This document shows, one piece after another, positions 8,648-18,092 of a stretch of 64,000 nt of DNA (positions are counted from its first letter, which is position 1; the number at the start of each line of letters is the position of its first letter). This DNA is from an uncultured Comamonas sp. (GTDB taxonomy: Bacteria > Pseudomonadota > Gammaproteobacteria > Burkholderiales > Burkholderiaceae_C). The position numbers and the translations under genes are program-made. A model generated the notes under the pieces. It was not told where the DNA came from. It saw nothing but the letters and a program-made list of their open reading frames with translations, and made no database searches. The DNA lies in contig CAMZGS010000003.1 of the NCBI GenBank assembly GCA_947306475.1, positions 186,001 to 250,000 on the forward strand, written 5' to 3'.

Positions 8648-9802
8648 TCAGGGCTGGTACTTCCAGGTGCCGTTTTCGATCTTGACCATCACGGCTGCGC
8701 GATGGTCAAGACCCAGGTGGTCTTCGGGCGACATGCTGAAGATGCCGTGCGCACCGGGCACTTCCTTCAGGTTTTCCAGCGCATCGCGCATGGCGGCGCG
8801 GAATTCCGGGGTGCCGGGCTTGGCCTTTTTCAGCGCCTCGGGCACGGCAGCGGCCATCAGCACGCCGGCATCCCAGCCGTGGGCACCGAAGGTGGAGACG
8901 CTGCCCTTGCCATAGGCGCCTTCATAGGCCTTCACGTAGGCCTGGGCCGAGGCCTTGACCGGGTGGCTGTCGGGCAGCTGGTCGGCCACCAGCACGGGGC
9001 CGGCGGGCAGCAGCGTGCCTTCAACGTCCTTGCCACCGACGCGCAGGAAGTCGGCATTGGCCACGCCGTGGGTCTGGTAGTACTTGCCGGTGTAGCCGCG
9101 CTCCTTGAGCGCCTTTTGCGGCAGCGCGGCGGGGGTGCCGGAGCCGGCAATCAGCACGGCATCGGGCCTGGCCGACATGATCTTGAGCACCTGGCCGGTC
9201 ACCGATGTGTCGGTGCGGTTGTAGCGCTCGTTGGCCACGATCTTGAGGTTCTTCATCTCGGCGGCCTTGGCGAACTCGTTGTACCAGCCTTCGCCGTAGG
9301 CATCAGAGAAACCGATGAAGGCCACCGTCTTGGCGCCGTTGGCGGCCATGTGCGAGGCAATGGCCAGCGACATCATGATGTCGTTCTGCGGGGTCTTGAA
9401 GACCCATTTGCGCTTGTCGTCCATGGGCTCGACGATGCGCGCCGAAGCGGCCATGGAGATCATGGGGGTCTTGGTCTCGGCGGCCACGTCGATCATGGCC
9501 AGCGACACGGGCGTGGTGCTCGAGCCCAGAATCACATCCACCTTGTTTTCGCTGATGAGCTTGCGCGTGTTGGACACGCCGGCGGTGGTGTCCGAAGCGT
9601 CATCGAGCACGATGTAGTTGATCTTCTCGCCACCAATCTCCTTGGGCATCAGGGAGATGGTGTTCTTCTCCGGAATGCCCAGCGAGGCGGCGGGGCCGGT
9701 GGCCGAAACGGTCACGCCGACGTTGATGTCGGCCAGGGCTGCGCCGCTGATGGCCAGCAGGCTGGCAGCGGCCAGGGCAGAGAGGGTGAGTCGCTTTTTC
9801 AT
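8648..9802 (-). CDS. Liv-type ABC transporter periplasmic substrate-binding protein (second of two)
   Basis: The 384-aa protein has a clear signal peptide (MKKRLTLSALAAASLL, cleavage after AALA) and a type I periplasmic binding fold (VSATGPAASLGIPEKNT; VILGSSTTPVSLA; KTVAFIGFSDAYGEGW). The ABC transporter family is not in doubt. Ligand specificity cannot be read from the sequence. It is transcribed between paaJ and livH, so it is co-expressed with phenylacetate catabolism. Confidence 0.87.
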   Translation of the reverse strand: MKKRLTLSALAAASLLAISGAALADINVGVTVSATGPAASLGIPEKNTISLMPKEIGGEKINYIVLDDASDTTAGVSNTRKLISENKVDVILGSSTTPVSLAMIDVAAETKTPMISMAASARIVEPMDDKRKWVFKTPQNDIMMSLAIASHMAANGAKTVAFIGFSDAYGEGWYNEFAKAAEMKNLKIVANERYNRTDTSVTGQVLKIMSARPDAVLIAGSGTPAALPQKALKERGYTGKYYQTHGVANADFLRVGGKDVEGTLLPAGPVLVADQLPDSHPVKASAQAYVKAYEGAYGKGSVSTFGAHGWDAGVLMAAAVPEALKKAKPGTPEFRAAMRDALENLKEVPGAHGIFSMSPEDHLGLDHRAAVMVKIENGTWKYQP

Positions 9803-9880
9803 CGTTTGTCTCCTTTTGGGGTGGTTGAAGTAAGCTTTTGTAATTTTTACGGGGCGAGAATCATGCCTGCAATTGCGGGC

Positions 9881-11088
<1,208 letters not shown>

Positions 11089-11092
<4 letters not shown>

Positions 11093-11736
11093 GTGTCTGC
11101 TTTCGTTGAGTCGGAAGAAGGTGGTGGGTTGGTGGTGACAGGCGGACGTACCGAGGGCACGCCGCCAAAGAACAGGTCGGCCACGATGGGGGCCATGTCC
11201 TCGTAGCTGAGCGAGCCGCCGGGACGAAACCAGGTGAACATCCAGTTGATCATCCCGAACAGCAGCATGGTGGTGGGCTTGTCCAGATGCGCCTGACCCA
11301 GGTGCGGCCACAGCTGCGCCACGGTGCTGGAGAAGGCGTGCGTGACCTGGCGCTCTGCGTTCAGGATGCGTGTCTGGTCCTCTTCGGTGAGGAACTTGAT
11401 GTCCTCCACCAGCACGCGGTGGGCATGCTGCGCCTGGGCGTATTCGACGACGAAGCGGCGGATCAGCTCGCGCAGGCGCGCTTCGGGCTCCAGGCTCTTG
11501 TTCGTCACTTCGCAGACCAGGGCCTGCAGGCGCACCACGTGGTTTTCCGCAATGTTGACCAGCAGGTCGTACTTGTCGCGGAAGTAGTGGTACAGCGCCG
11601 GCTTGGACAGGCCACAGGCCTCGGCCACGCCATTCATGGACGTGGCCGAGTAACCGCGCTGGGCAAACAGCTCGGCAGCGTGCGACAGGATCAGCTCGCG
11701 CTGGTCTTCGTATCCGGATGAGCGTCCTCGGGCCAT
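11089..11736 (-). CDS. paaR: TetR-family repressor of the phenylacetate genes
   Basis: A 215-aa TetR protein. The N-terminal helix-turn-helix spans residues ~12-58 (ILSHAAELFAQRGYSATSMNGVAEACGLSKPALYHYFRDK), followed by a helical ligand domain. An AAGGAGGAATACCC leader sets the ATG at 11736. It is cotranscribed and translationally coupled with paaJ, which implies autoregulation. TetR-type PaaR is the usual regulator of paa genes in betaproteobacteria, with phenylacetyl-CoA as the effector; that is family knowledge. Likely operators are the palindromes at 17966-17979 and 20946-20959. Confidence 0.82.
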
Positions 11737-11854
11737 GGGGTATTCCTCCTTCGTTTCTCTCAAGATTGCGGATGAATATAGCTGCAGCCCGTCGCGGCCT
11801 CGGCGCGGGTTGCGGCAGCTCTTGAGAGGGGGAAGGTGTGCGTCATGGCAGGCC

Positions 11855-12940
11855 TTAGCGCTCGTCGAACGACAGCACCACCTGGGCGGAGATGGGGCGG
11901 CACTGGCAGGTGAGGATGAAGCCGGCATCGACCTCGTGCTGGTCCAGGGCAAAGTTGCGCTCCATGCGCACTTCACCTTCCAGGCACTTGGCGCGGCAGG
12001 TGCCGCACACGCCCGAGGTGCAGGAAAACGGTACTTCCAGCCCGGCGGCCGATGCGGCATCCAGGATGCTGGGCTGCTCCTTGTGGAAGCTGAACTCGCG
12101 CTTGAGGCCATCGCGCACGATGGTGATCTGCGCGCGCTCGGCGTCGCCGGGCTGCGCCTGGTGCACAGCCGCGCCCACCTGGCCGGCGGCCGACAGCGCC
12201 ACGCCAAAGCGCTCGATGTGGATGCGCTCCTGCGGCACGCCGGCGGCCAGCAGGGCGGCCTGGGCTTCGTCGTTCATCTGGAAGGGGCCGCAGACAAAGA
12301 CTTCGCTGATCTGGGCGGGCTGCACCACGCTGGATAAAAACTCGCCCACCTTGTCGCGGTTCATCAGGCCCATGTTGATGGGCGCTTCGGTGTCCTCGCC
12401 GGAGAACACATGGTGCAGCGCCACGCGTGTGAGGTAGCGGTTCTTGAGGTCTTCCAGCTCTTCTTTGAACATGGTCGACTGCAGCGTGCGGTTGGCGTAC
12501 AGCAGCGTAAAGCGGCTGCCCGGCTCGCGCGCCAGCGCCGTCTTCATGATGGACAGGATGGGCGTGATGCCGCTGCCGCCGGCAATGCCCAGGTAGTGGC
12601 GCTGCGCGCCGGGGTCCAGCGGCACGTAGAAGCGCCCTTGCGGGGCCATGACCTGAATGGTGTCGCCCACCTTCAGGTGGCTGTGGATCCAGTTGGAAAA
12701 CAGACCGCCATTGACGCGGCGCACGCCCACGCGCAGATGCTCGTCATCGACGCCTGCGCAGATGGAGTAGGAGCGGCGCACGTCCTGGCCGTCGATGGTG
12801 GTGCGCAGTGTCAGGTACTGGCCCTGGATGAAGCCGAACACCTGGCGCAGCTCGGGCGGCACTTCGAAGGAGACGATGACGGCCTCGGCGGTATCGGGCT
12901 CGATGGCGCTCACGCGCAGGGGGTGGAAGGAGACGCTCAT
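11855..12940 (-). CDS. paaE: Phenylacetyl-CoA epoxidase reductase subunit
   Basis: A 361-aa reductase that passes electrons from NADPH through FAD and a 2Fe-2S centre to the PaaA diiron site. The FAD-binding signature is RSYSICAGV and the nucleotide-binding stretch is GIAGGSGITPILSIMK. A plant-type ferredoxin domain sits at the C-terminus, with cysteines in CTSGVCGTCRAKC and a fourth in ILTCQC. This FNR-then-ferredoxin order is the PaaE arrangement. The reductase at 15807-16841 has the opposite order. The ATG at 12940 is preferred over an in-frame codon six residues upstream. Confidence 0.92.
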   Translation of the reverse strand: MSVSFHPLRVSAIEPDTAEAVIVSFEVPPELRQVFGFIQGQYLTLRTTIDGQDVRRSYSICAGVDDEHLRVGVRRVNGGLFSNWIHSHLKVGDTIQVMAPQGRFYVPLDPGAQRHYLGIAGGSGITPILSIMKTALAREPGSRFTLLYANRTLQSTMFKEELEDLKNRYLTRVALHHVFSGEDTEAPINMGLMNRDKVGEFLSSVVQPAQISEVFVCGPFQMNDEAQAALLAAGVPQERIHIERFGVALSAAGQVGAAVHQAQPGDAERAQITIVRDGLKREFSFHKEQPSILDAASAAGLEVPFSCTSGVCGTCRAKCLEGEVRMERNFALDQHEVDAGFILTCQCRPISAQVVLSFDER

Positions 12941-12974
12941 GGAATCGGTTCGTCGCAAAAAAGGGGTGAATGCC

Positions 12975-13562
12975 TCAGATGGGCTTGAAGTGCTCGAACG
13001 GCTCGTGGCAGCTCAGGCACCGGTACAGCGCCTTGCAGGCGGTGGAGCCAAAGGCGGACAGGCGTTCGGTGCGGGGGCTGGCGCAGTGCGGGCAGGGCAC
13101 GCCGGGCGCCTGGCGCCGGGGCATGAAGCGGATGGGCACGCCTTGCTCGGGGGCCACGGGGCCGGGCGGGGCAATGCCGTAGGCGCGCAGCTTTTGGCGT
13201 CCAGCCTCGCTGATCCAGTCGGTGGTCCAGGCCGGGGCGCGCTGCAGCAGCACACGCGCCGGGCCCAGGCCTGCGGCGTCGATGGCCGCCAGTACGTCGG
13301 ACTCGATCACCTCGGTGGCCGGGCAGCCGCTGTAGGTGGGGGTGAGCACGATCTCCAGCACGCCGCCCTCCAGGCTGTGGCCTTCGGCCAGGCGCACATC
13401 GCGCACGATGCCCAGGTCGCACAGCGAGACGGCCGGCACCTCCGGGTCGAGCACGGTGTGCAGCACCTGCCAGGCCTGCGCGAGGCGGTCGTCGCTGGGC
13501 GACAGCTGCGGCGCAGGCGCGCTGGGGGCGTGCAGGGGAGTGAGCTCAGGCAGGTTCACCAT
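12975..13562 (-). CDS. paaD: Phenylacetyl-CoA epoxidase Fe-S assembly protein PaaD
   Basis: The 195-aa product has an N-terminal MIP18/DUF59 domain (LDPEVPAVSLCDLGIVRDV, then LTPTYSGCPATEVIESDVLAAI). A C-terminal treble-clef-like zinc ribbon has four cysteines in CPHC and CLSC. PaaD is needed for maturation of the epoxidase, probably its Fe-S or diiron cofactor. The ATG at 13562 overlaps the end of paaC by seven bases. Confidence 0.9.
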   Translation of the reverse strand: MVNLPELTPLHAPSAPAPQLSPSDDRLAQAWQVLHTVLDPEVPAVSLCDLGIVRDVRLAEGHSLEGGVLEIVLTPTYSGCPATEVIESDVLAAIDAAGLGPARVLLQRAPAWTTDWISEAGRQKLRAYGIAPPGPVAPEQGVPIRFMPRRQAPGVPCPHCASPRTERLSAFGSTACKALYRCLSCHEPFEHFKPI

Positions 13563-14329
13563 GCGCCTCCGGGGTAGCAGCGCTGCAGGTACTGCATCTC
13601 GGCCAGGATGTAGCCCATGTGCTCGCTGTGGCGACCCAGCTTGCCGGTGCTGCGGAACCTGATCTCCTGGCTGGGCAGCGGCAGATCGGCGGCAGAGAGC
13701 ATCTGCTGCACGTCTTCCAGCCACGCCTCGCGCAGATCGGCCCAGCGCGGGCCCAGGCCGCTGGCCAGGGCGGCCTCATCGATGTCGTCGCTGCTGAACA
13801 GCTCGGCGGTGTAGGGCCACAGGGTATCGAGCGCGGCCAGCGTGCGCTGGCGCGATTCGGCGGTGCCGTCGCCCAGGCGCACCACCCAGTCGCCTGCGTG
13901 CTGCTGGTGGTAGCGCGCTTCCTTCAGCGCCTTGCCGGCAATGGCGGCCAGCTCGGCGTCGCTGGAGTGCTGCAGGCGCTGCCACAGGTGCTTGAGCAGC
14001 GTGGCCAGCAGCGCATTGCGCAGGGTGGTGAAGGCAAAGTCACCGCGCGGCAGCTCGGCCATGGTGACGTTGAAGTAATCGCCCTCGTCGCGCAGGAAGG
14101 CCAGCTGGTCTTCATCGTGGCCACGGCCATCGATGGCGCCGGCGTGCGTGAGCACGGCGCGCGCCTGGCCGATCAGGTCCAGCGCCATGTTCGACAGGGC
14201 AATGTCTTCTTCCAGGATGGGGGCGTGGCCCGACCACTCGCACAGGCGCTGGGCCAGGATCAGACAGGTATCACCCAGACGCAGCAGGTAACGGAAGGCG
14301 GGATCGGTGCCGATGCGGATACTTTGCAT
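13556..14329 (-). CDS. paaC: Phenylacetyl-CoA epoxidase structural subunit PaaC
   Basis: A 257-aa ferritin-like subunit that pairs with PaaA but lacks a functional metal centre in known homologues. Recognisable stretches are LGDTCLILAQRLCEWSGHAP, DIALSNMALDLIGQAR and KALKEARYHQQHAGDWVVRLGDGT. Length agrees with the family (~250 aa). It sits between paaB (14-bp gap) and paaD (overlap) in the canonical paaABCDE order. Confidence 0.93.
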   Translation of the reverse strand: MQSIRIGTDPAFRYLLRLGDTCLILAQRLCEWSGHAPILEEDIALSNMALDLIGQARAVLTHAGAIDGRGHDEDQLAFLRDEGDYFNVTMAELPRGDFAFTTLRNALLATLLKHLWQRLQHSSDAELAAIAGKALKEARYHQQHAGDWVVRLGDGTAESRQRTLAALDTLWPYTAELFSSDDIDEAALASGLGPRWADLREAWLEDVQQMLSAADLPLPSQEIRFRSTGKLGRHSEHMGYILAEMQYLQRCYPGGAW

Positions 14330-14343
14330 GTGCTGCCCTTGCC

Positions 14344-14661
14344 TTACATGTGGTTCACGGCCTGGGGCAGGACGTAGAAGGTGGGGTGGCGGTAGATCTT
14401 GTCCTCGGCCGGGTCGAAGTACATGTCCTTGTCACCCGGGTCGCTGGCCACGATCTGGTCGGAGCGCACCACCCAGACGCTGGTGCCTTCCTGGCGGCGG
14501 GTATAGACATCGCGCGCCATCTGGATGGCCATCCTGGCGTCGGCAGCGTGCAGGCTGCCGCAGTGCTTGTGGTCCAGGCCCGCCTTGCTGCGGACGAAGA
14601 CTTCCCACAGCGGCCATTCGGTGGCGGTGGTGGGATTGGTGGTGGGGCTGGAGGTGCTCAT
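14344..14661 (-). CDS. paaB: Phenylacetyl-CoA epoxidase subunit PaaB
   Basis: A 105-aa small subunit carrying the PaaB signature WPLWEVFVRSKAGLDHKHCG and the C-terminal KIYRHPTFY. In characterised systems it bridges PaaAC heterodimers. The ATG at 14661 gives an N-terminal Ser/Thr-rich extension of about 16 residues. An upstream ATG at 14718 is less likely because it falls in repeat-like sequence (a half copy of the dispersed repeat at 14691-14704). Confidence 0.9.
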   Translation of the reverse strand: MSTSSPTTNPTTATEWPLWEVFVRSKAGLDHKHCGSLHAADARMAIQMARDVYTRRQEGTSVWVVRSDQIVASDPGDKDMYFDPAEDKIYRHPTFYVLPQAVNHM

Positions 14662-14750
14662 GGGGAGTGACTCGTTTACTTCAAATTCAGTAGCTGTAGG
14701 CGCTGGTGTATTCAGCACTTCAGATTGGTTTGTTGCTTTTTTTCAGGAAA

Positions 14751-15761
14751 TCAGGCCGCAACGCGCTCCTGTTTTTCCTGCTTGGAGGCATGAGCCAGGG
14801 CGGCTTCGCGCACCCAGGCGCCTTCTTCCCAGGCCTTGACGCGGGCGCTCAGGCGCTCGCGGTTGCACGGGCCGTTGCCGCCAATGACTTGCCAGAACTC
14901 GTCCCAGTCGATGGCGCCAAAGTCAAAGTGCTGGCGCGCTTCGTTCCATTTCAGATCGGGGTCGGGCAGCTGCACGCCCAGCACCTCGGCCTGGGGCACG
15001 GTGGCATCGACAAACTTTTGGCGCAGCTCATCGTTGGAGATGCGCTTGATGCCCCAGCGCATGGACAGCGCGCTGTTGGGCGATTGGTCGTCGGGCGGGC
15101 CAAACATCATCAGCGACGGCCACCACCAGCGGTTGACCGCGTCCTGCACCATGGCGCGCTGCGCGTCGGTGCCCTTTTGCATCATCACCAGCAGCGCGTC
15201 GTAACCCTGGCGCTGGTGGAAGCTTTCCTCGCGGCAGATGCGCACCATGGCGCGCGCATAGGGTGCGTAGGAGCAGCGGCACAGCGGGACCTGGTTCATG
15301 ATGGCGGCGCCATCGACCAGCCAGCCAATCACGCCCACGTCGGCCCAGGTCAGCGTGGGGTAGTTGAAGATGGAGCTGTACTTGGCACGGCCCGAGTGCA
15401 GGGCATCCAGCATCGCATCGCGGCTGGTGCCCAGGGTCTCGGCGGCCGAGTACAGGTACAGGCCGTGGCCGCCTTCGTCCTGGATCTTGGCCAGCAGAAT
15501 GGCCTTGCGCTTGAGGGTGGGCGCGCGCGTGACCCAGTTGCCCTCGGGCAGCATGCCCACGATCTCCGAGTGGGCGTGCTGGCTGATCTGGCGCACCAGG
15601 GTCTTGCGGTAGTGCTCGGGCATCCAGTCCTTGGCTTCGATGAAGTCGCCGGCATCGATGCGTGCGTCAAAACGCTCCTGCAACCGCGCTTCTTCGGCGC
15701 TGCGCGGCACGGGGGCCTGCGTCGCGTCTTTGCCCATGGTGTCCATGGCTTGGGTGTACAT
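14751..15761 (-). CDS. paaA: Phenylacetyl-CoA epoxidase catalytic subunit PaaA
   Basis: The 336-aa diiron subunit inserts oxygen into phenylacetyl-CoA to give the 1,2-epoxide. Metal ligands visible in the four-helix bundle are E66 (HSEIVG), E96xxH99 (DEGGHG), D150 (WLVDGA) and E179xxH182 (REESFHQ). It is slightly longer than the E. coli protein (309 aa) because of an N-terminal extension. A GAAGGAACC ribosome site precedes the ATG at 15761. It follows the extra diiron/reductase pair in the operon. Confidence 0.94.
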   Translation of the reverse strand: MYTQAMDTMGKDATQAPVPRSAEEARLQERFDARIDAGDFIEAKDWMPEHYRKTLVRQISQHAHSEIVGMLPEGNWVTRAPTLKRKAILLAKIQDEGGHGLYLYSAAETLGTSRDAMLDALHSGRAKYSSIFNYPTLTWADVGVIGWLVDGAAIMNQVPLCRCSYAPYARAMVRICREESFHQRQGYDALLVMMQKGTDAQRAMVQDAVNRWWWPSLMMFGPPDDQSPNSALSMRWGIKRISNDELRQKFVDATVPQAEVLGVQLPDPDLKWNEARQHFDFGAIDWDEFWQVIGGNGPCNRERLSARVKAWEEGAWVREAALAHASKQEKQERVAA

Positions 15762-15806
15762 GGCGGTTCCTTCTCAATCTCAAAAAAGCAAAACGTGGCC
15801 CGGGGC

Positions 15807-16841
15807 TCATGCCTGGGCAAAGAAGCCCTCGGTGTGGATCAGCTCGGGCTTGGCGCCCAGCGTCTTGGCGGCGGCCACGCAGTCGTCCACAAAGGCGGTG
15901 CTGCCGGCCACGAAGACGCTGAAGCTGCTCAGGTCCGGGAAGTGCTGGCCCAGGATGGCCGGGATGCGGCCGTGCAGCATGCCCTCCTGCTGCTCGCGCG
16001 TCAGGGTGGGCAGGTAGCGGAAGTTGGGGTAGCGCGTCTGCCAGTAGTGCATCAGGCCGACGTCGTACAGGTCGGCAGCCTCGCGCGCCGAGAACATCAA
16101 GGTCACCGGCTGCTTGTAGCCCCGGCGCAGCGCCGCTTCGGTCAGCGACAGGATGGGCGCCAGGCCCGAGCCGGCGGCCAGGCACAGCACCGGGGTGTCC
16201 ACCGACGGGTCGCCGATGAAGGTGCCGTGCGGGCCGGAAAAGCGCAGCTGCGTGCCCAGCGGCACCTCGTCGTGCAGCCAGCGGCTGGTGCGGCCGGCCA
16301 GGGGGTTGGCCTCGTCGGCCTCTACGCGGGTGACGTGCAGGCGGATTTCGCCATCGGGGCGCGGGGCGTGTGCCAGGGAGTAGCTGCGCACCGGGATGCC
16401 CTTGCTGGTGTCGCCCAGCTGCACGTACTGGCCGGGCCAGAAGCGCATGGGCTCGCCCAGGGGGCGCAGCACAAATTCGGTAATGCGGGGCGTGCGCACG
16501 ATGCGATCGACCAGGATGGCGTACTGCGATTCACGCACCGGAAACAGTTGGGGCTTGGCGTCCTCGGTGCCCCATTCGATTTCGAGCTCCTCGGACAGCG
16601 GTTTGGCCATGCACATCAAGCCGTAGCCTTGGGCGCGCTCGTCCTGCGACAGCGCCATGTCGAGCACGAAACCCTGATCGAACTGGCCCGAACGCACCTT
16701 GACCTTGCATTCGCCACAGGCGCCGGCACGGCAGTTGTTGGGCAGGGCATAGCCCGCACGTTCGAGGGCCTCGAGCACGGTCTGGCCGTTGTCGCATGCG
16801 ACGGTTTGCCCGGAGGGATACAGCTTGATGTGGGTGGTCAT
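15807..16841 (-). CDS. Ferredoxin-FAD-NAD(P)H oxidoreductase, partner of the adjacent diiron protein
   Basis: The 344-aa protein has a plant-type 2Fe-2S domain at the N-terminus (C37, C42, C45, C77 in CRAGACGECK and GLMCMAK). An FAD domain (RSYSLAHAP) and an NAD(P)-binding domain (CLAAGSGLAPILSL) follow. This order is that of phenol/methane/naphthalene oxygenase reductases and the reverse of PaaE, so it is not a paaE duplicate. The gene is 58 bp downstream of the diiron protein gene and upstream of paaA. It most likely feeds electrons to that diiron protein. The substrate is unknown. Confidence 0.85.
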   Translation of the reverse strand: MTTHIKLYPSGQTVACDNGQTVLEALERAGYALPNNCRAGACGECKVKVRSGQFDQGFVLDMALSQDERAQGYGLMCMAKPLSEELEIEWGTEDAKPQLFPVRESQYAILVDRIVRTPRITEFVLRPLGEPMRFWPGQYVQLGDTSKGIPVRSYSLAHAPRPDGEIRLHVTRVEADEANPLAGRTSRWLHDEVPLGTQLRFSGPHGTFIGDPSVDTPVLCLAAGSGLAPILSLTEAALRRGYKQPVTLMFSAREAADLYDVGLMHYWQTRYPNFRYLPTLTREQQEGMLHGRIPAILGQHFPDLSSFSVFVAGSTAFVDDCVAAAKTLGAKPELIHTEGFFAQA

Positions 16842-16899
16842 GGTTACTCTGGTGTAGAGAAAAAGGTCTGAAAAGCCAACGAAAGGCGTGTTGCGTTGC

Positions 16900-17925
16900 T
16901 TAGAAGACGGGGATGATGTCTTCCATGTCGACGTCCGAGATCTCCTGGCCGGTGATGTCCACTTCAGGGATGGCCGGGAAGGGGATGTCGTACTTGTCCA
17001 GCACACCCTTGAGGTTCAGGATGGCGGTGCGCCAGTTGTTCTTCTTGGCTTCGTACTCGGGGATGGCAAAGCCGGCGGCACGGGCCACGGCCTCGCCGTC
17101 GCGCTGGTTCTGGATGAAGTCGTCGGGCAGGTCCCAGAACTCCATCGGCGGCTCAAACAGCACGGCCGACAGGAACAGGTAGCCAGCACGGATCTGCTTG
17201 GTGATCAGGGAGCGGTCTTCCACGGCGATCTTGGGGTAGTCGCGCTCCATCAGTGCCAGGCAGATGCCCATGTGGCGGCCTTCGTCCTTGCCGATGTTGC
17301 GGAAGGCTTCCTTGAACACCGGCTCGGTGCAGCCGGCGGCCATCTGGTGGAAGATGGTGGCCGCAGCGATCTCGCCCATCAGGAAGGAGCTGAACAGCAC
17401 CGCCAGGCTGTACTTGGGCACAGCGGTCTTGTAGCCATTCCAGTAGCGCGCGCCGTTGTGGTAGAGCCACTTGGCGTTCTTCTGCAGGCGCTTGCCCAGT
17501 TCGGTCTTGGGCGTGTAGGTGAGCGGATCGGGATGCTCCAGGAACCTGGTGATGGCCATGCCGCACATCTGTTCGTGGTTCTGCTCGTCCTGCGTCACGC
17601 TGAAGAAGCAGCGGCGCACGGCATCCTCTTCGTGCGCTTCATAGGTCTTGATCAGGGCCGAGGCAAACACCGGGGGCGCAGAAGCATCGAACACCGACAG
17701 CAGTGTCCACCAGTAGGCGATGGCTTCGCGTTGCTCCCAGGTGTATTTGTTGACGTCAAAGGTGTCCCAGGGCAGCTTCTTGGGGTCCCAGACCTCGCGA
17801 CGCGAGGCGTCCCAGATCTCTTCCAGCTTCTTCGTGTGCTGGTGCCACGACAGCGGATAGACGTTGGGCTGCTCGATGGCTGGCGGGAACTCCATTTTCT
17901 GGGCCAGTTTTTCTTTACTACTCAT
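16900..17925 (-). CDS. Ferritin-like diiron protein of R2/oxygenase type, substrate unknown
   Basis: A 341-aa protein with the R2-type diiron pattern: acidic helix residue (D80 or a nearby Glu), E114xxH117 (DEQNHEQ), E185 (MGEIAA) and E215xxH218 (DEGRHMG). It is not PaaA, BoxB or PaaC by motif or length. An AGGAGAC ribosome site supports the ATG at 17925. A perfect palindrome 41 bp upstream suggests direct control by PaaR. With the adjacent reductase it should form a two-component oxygenase or an N-oxygenase/desaturase-like enzyme acting on a phenylacetate-related compound. That role is inference. Confidence 0.75.
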   Translation of the reverse strand: MSSKEKLAQKMEFPPAIEQPNVYPLSWHQHTKKLEEIWDASRREVWDPKKLPWDTFDVNKYTWEQREAIAYWWTLLSVFDASAPPVFASALIKTYEAHEEDAVRRCFFSVTQDEQNHEQMCGMAITRFLEHPDPLTYTPKTELGKRLQKNAKWLYHNGARYWNGYKTAVPKYSLAVLFSSFLMGEIAAATIFHQMAAGCTEPVFKEAFRNIGKDEGRHMGICLALMERDYPKIAVEDRSLITKQIRAGYLFLSAVLFEPPMEFWDLPDDFIQNQRDGEAVARAAGFAIPEYEAKKNNWRTAILNLKGVLDKYDIPFPAIPEVDITGQEISDVDMEDIIPVF

Positions 17926-17965
17926 GACGCAATGTCTCCTAACTTTAGGGTGAATGCCCTGATTA

Positions 17966-17979
17966 ACCGACCGGTCGGT
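17966..17979. promoter_or_regulatory. Perfect palindromic operator, probable PaaR site
   Basis: ACCGACCGGTCGGT is identical to its reverse complement and ends 41 bp upstream of the diiron gene start. The same half-sites (ACCGA/TCGGT) recur with a different centre between paaG and paaN. A TTGATA-like -35 lies on its upstream side, so binding would block RNA polymerase. The PaaR assignment is inferred from context. Confidence 0.75.
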
Positions 17980-18092
17980 CGAATATCAAGGAGGCGGTCC
18001 GGGCATACCGCCCCCGGAACCAGGACCGAAGTCCGGCTCCCAGCCGCCCCTGCGGGATGGCAAGGGGGCGGTGTGCTTGGGTCGCGCTGCGC

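Noticed and set aside
14706-16871. 721-aa plus-strand frame opposite paaA and the reductase
   Set aside because: It is the antisense shadow of two genes with clear cofactor motifs; no ribosome site or recognisable domain is present.
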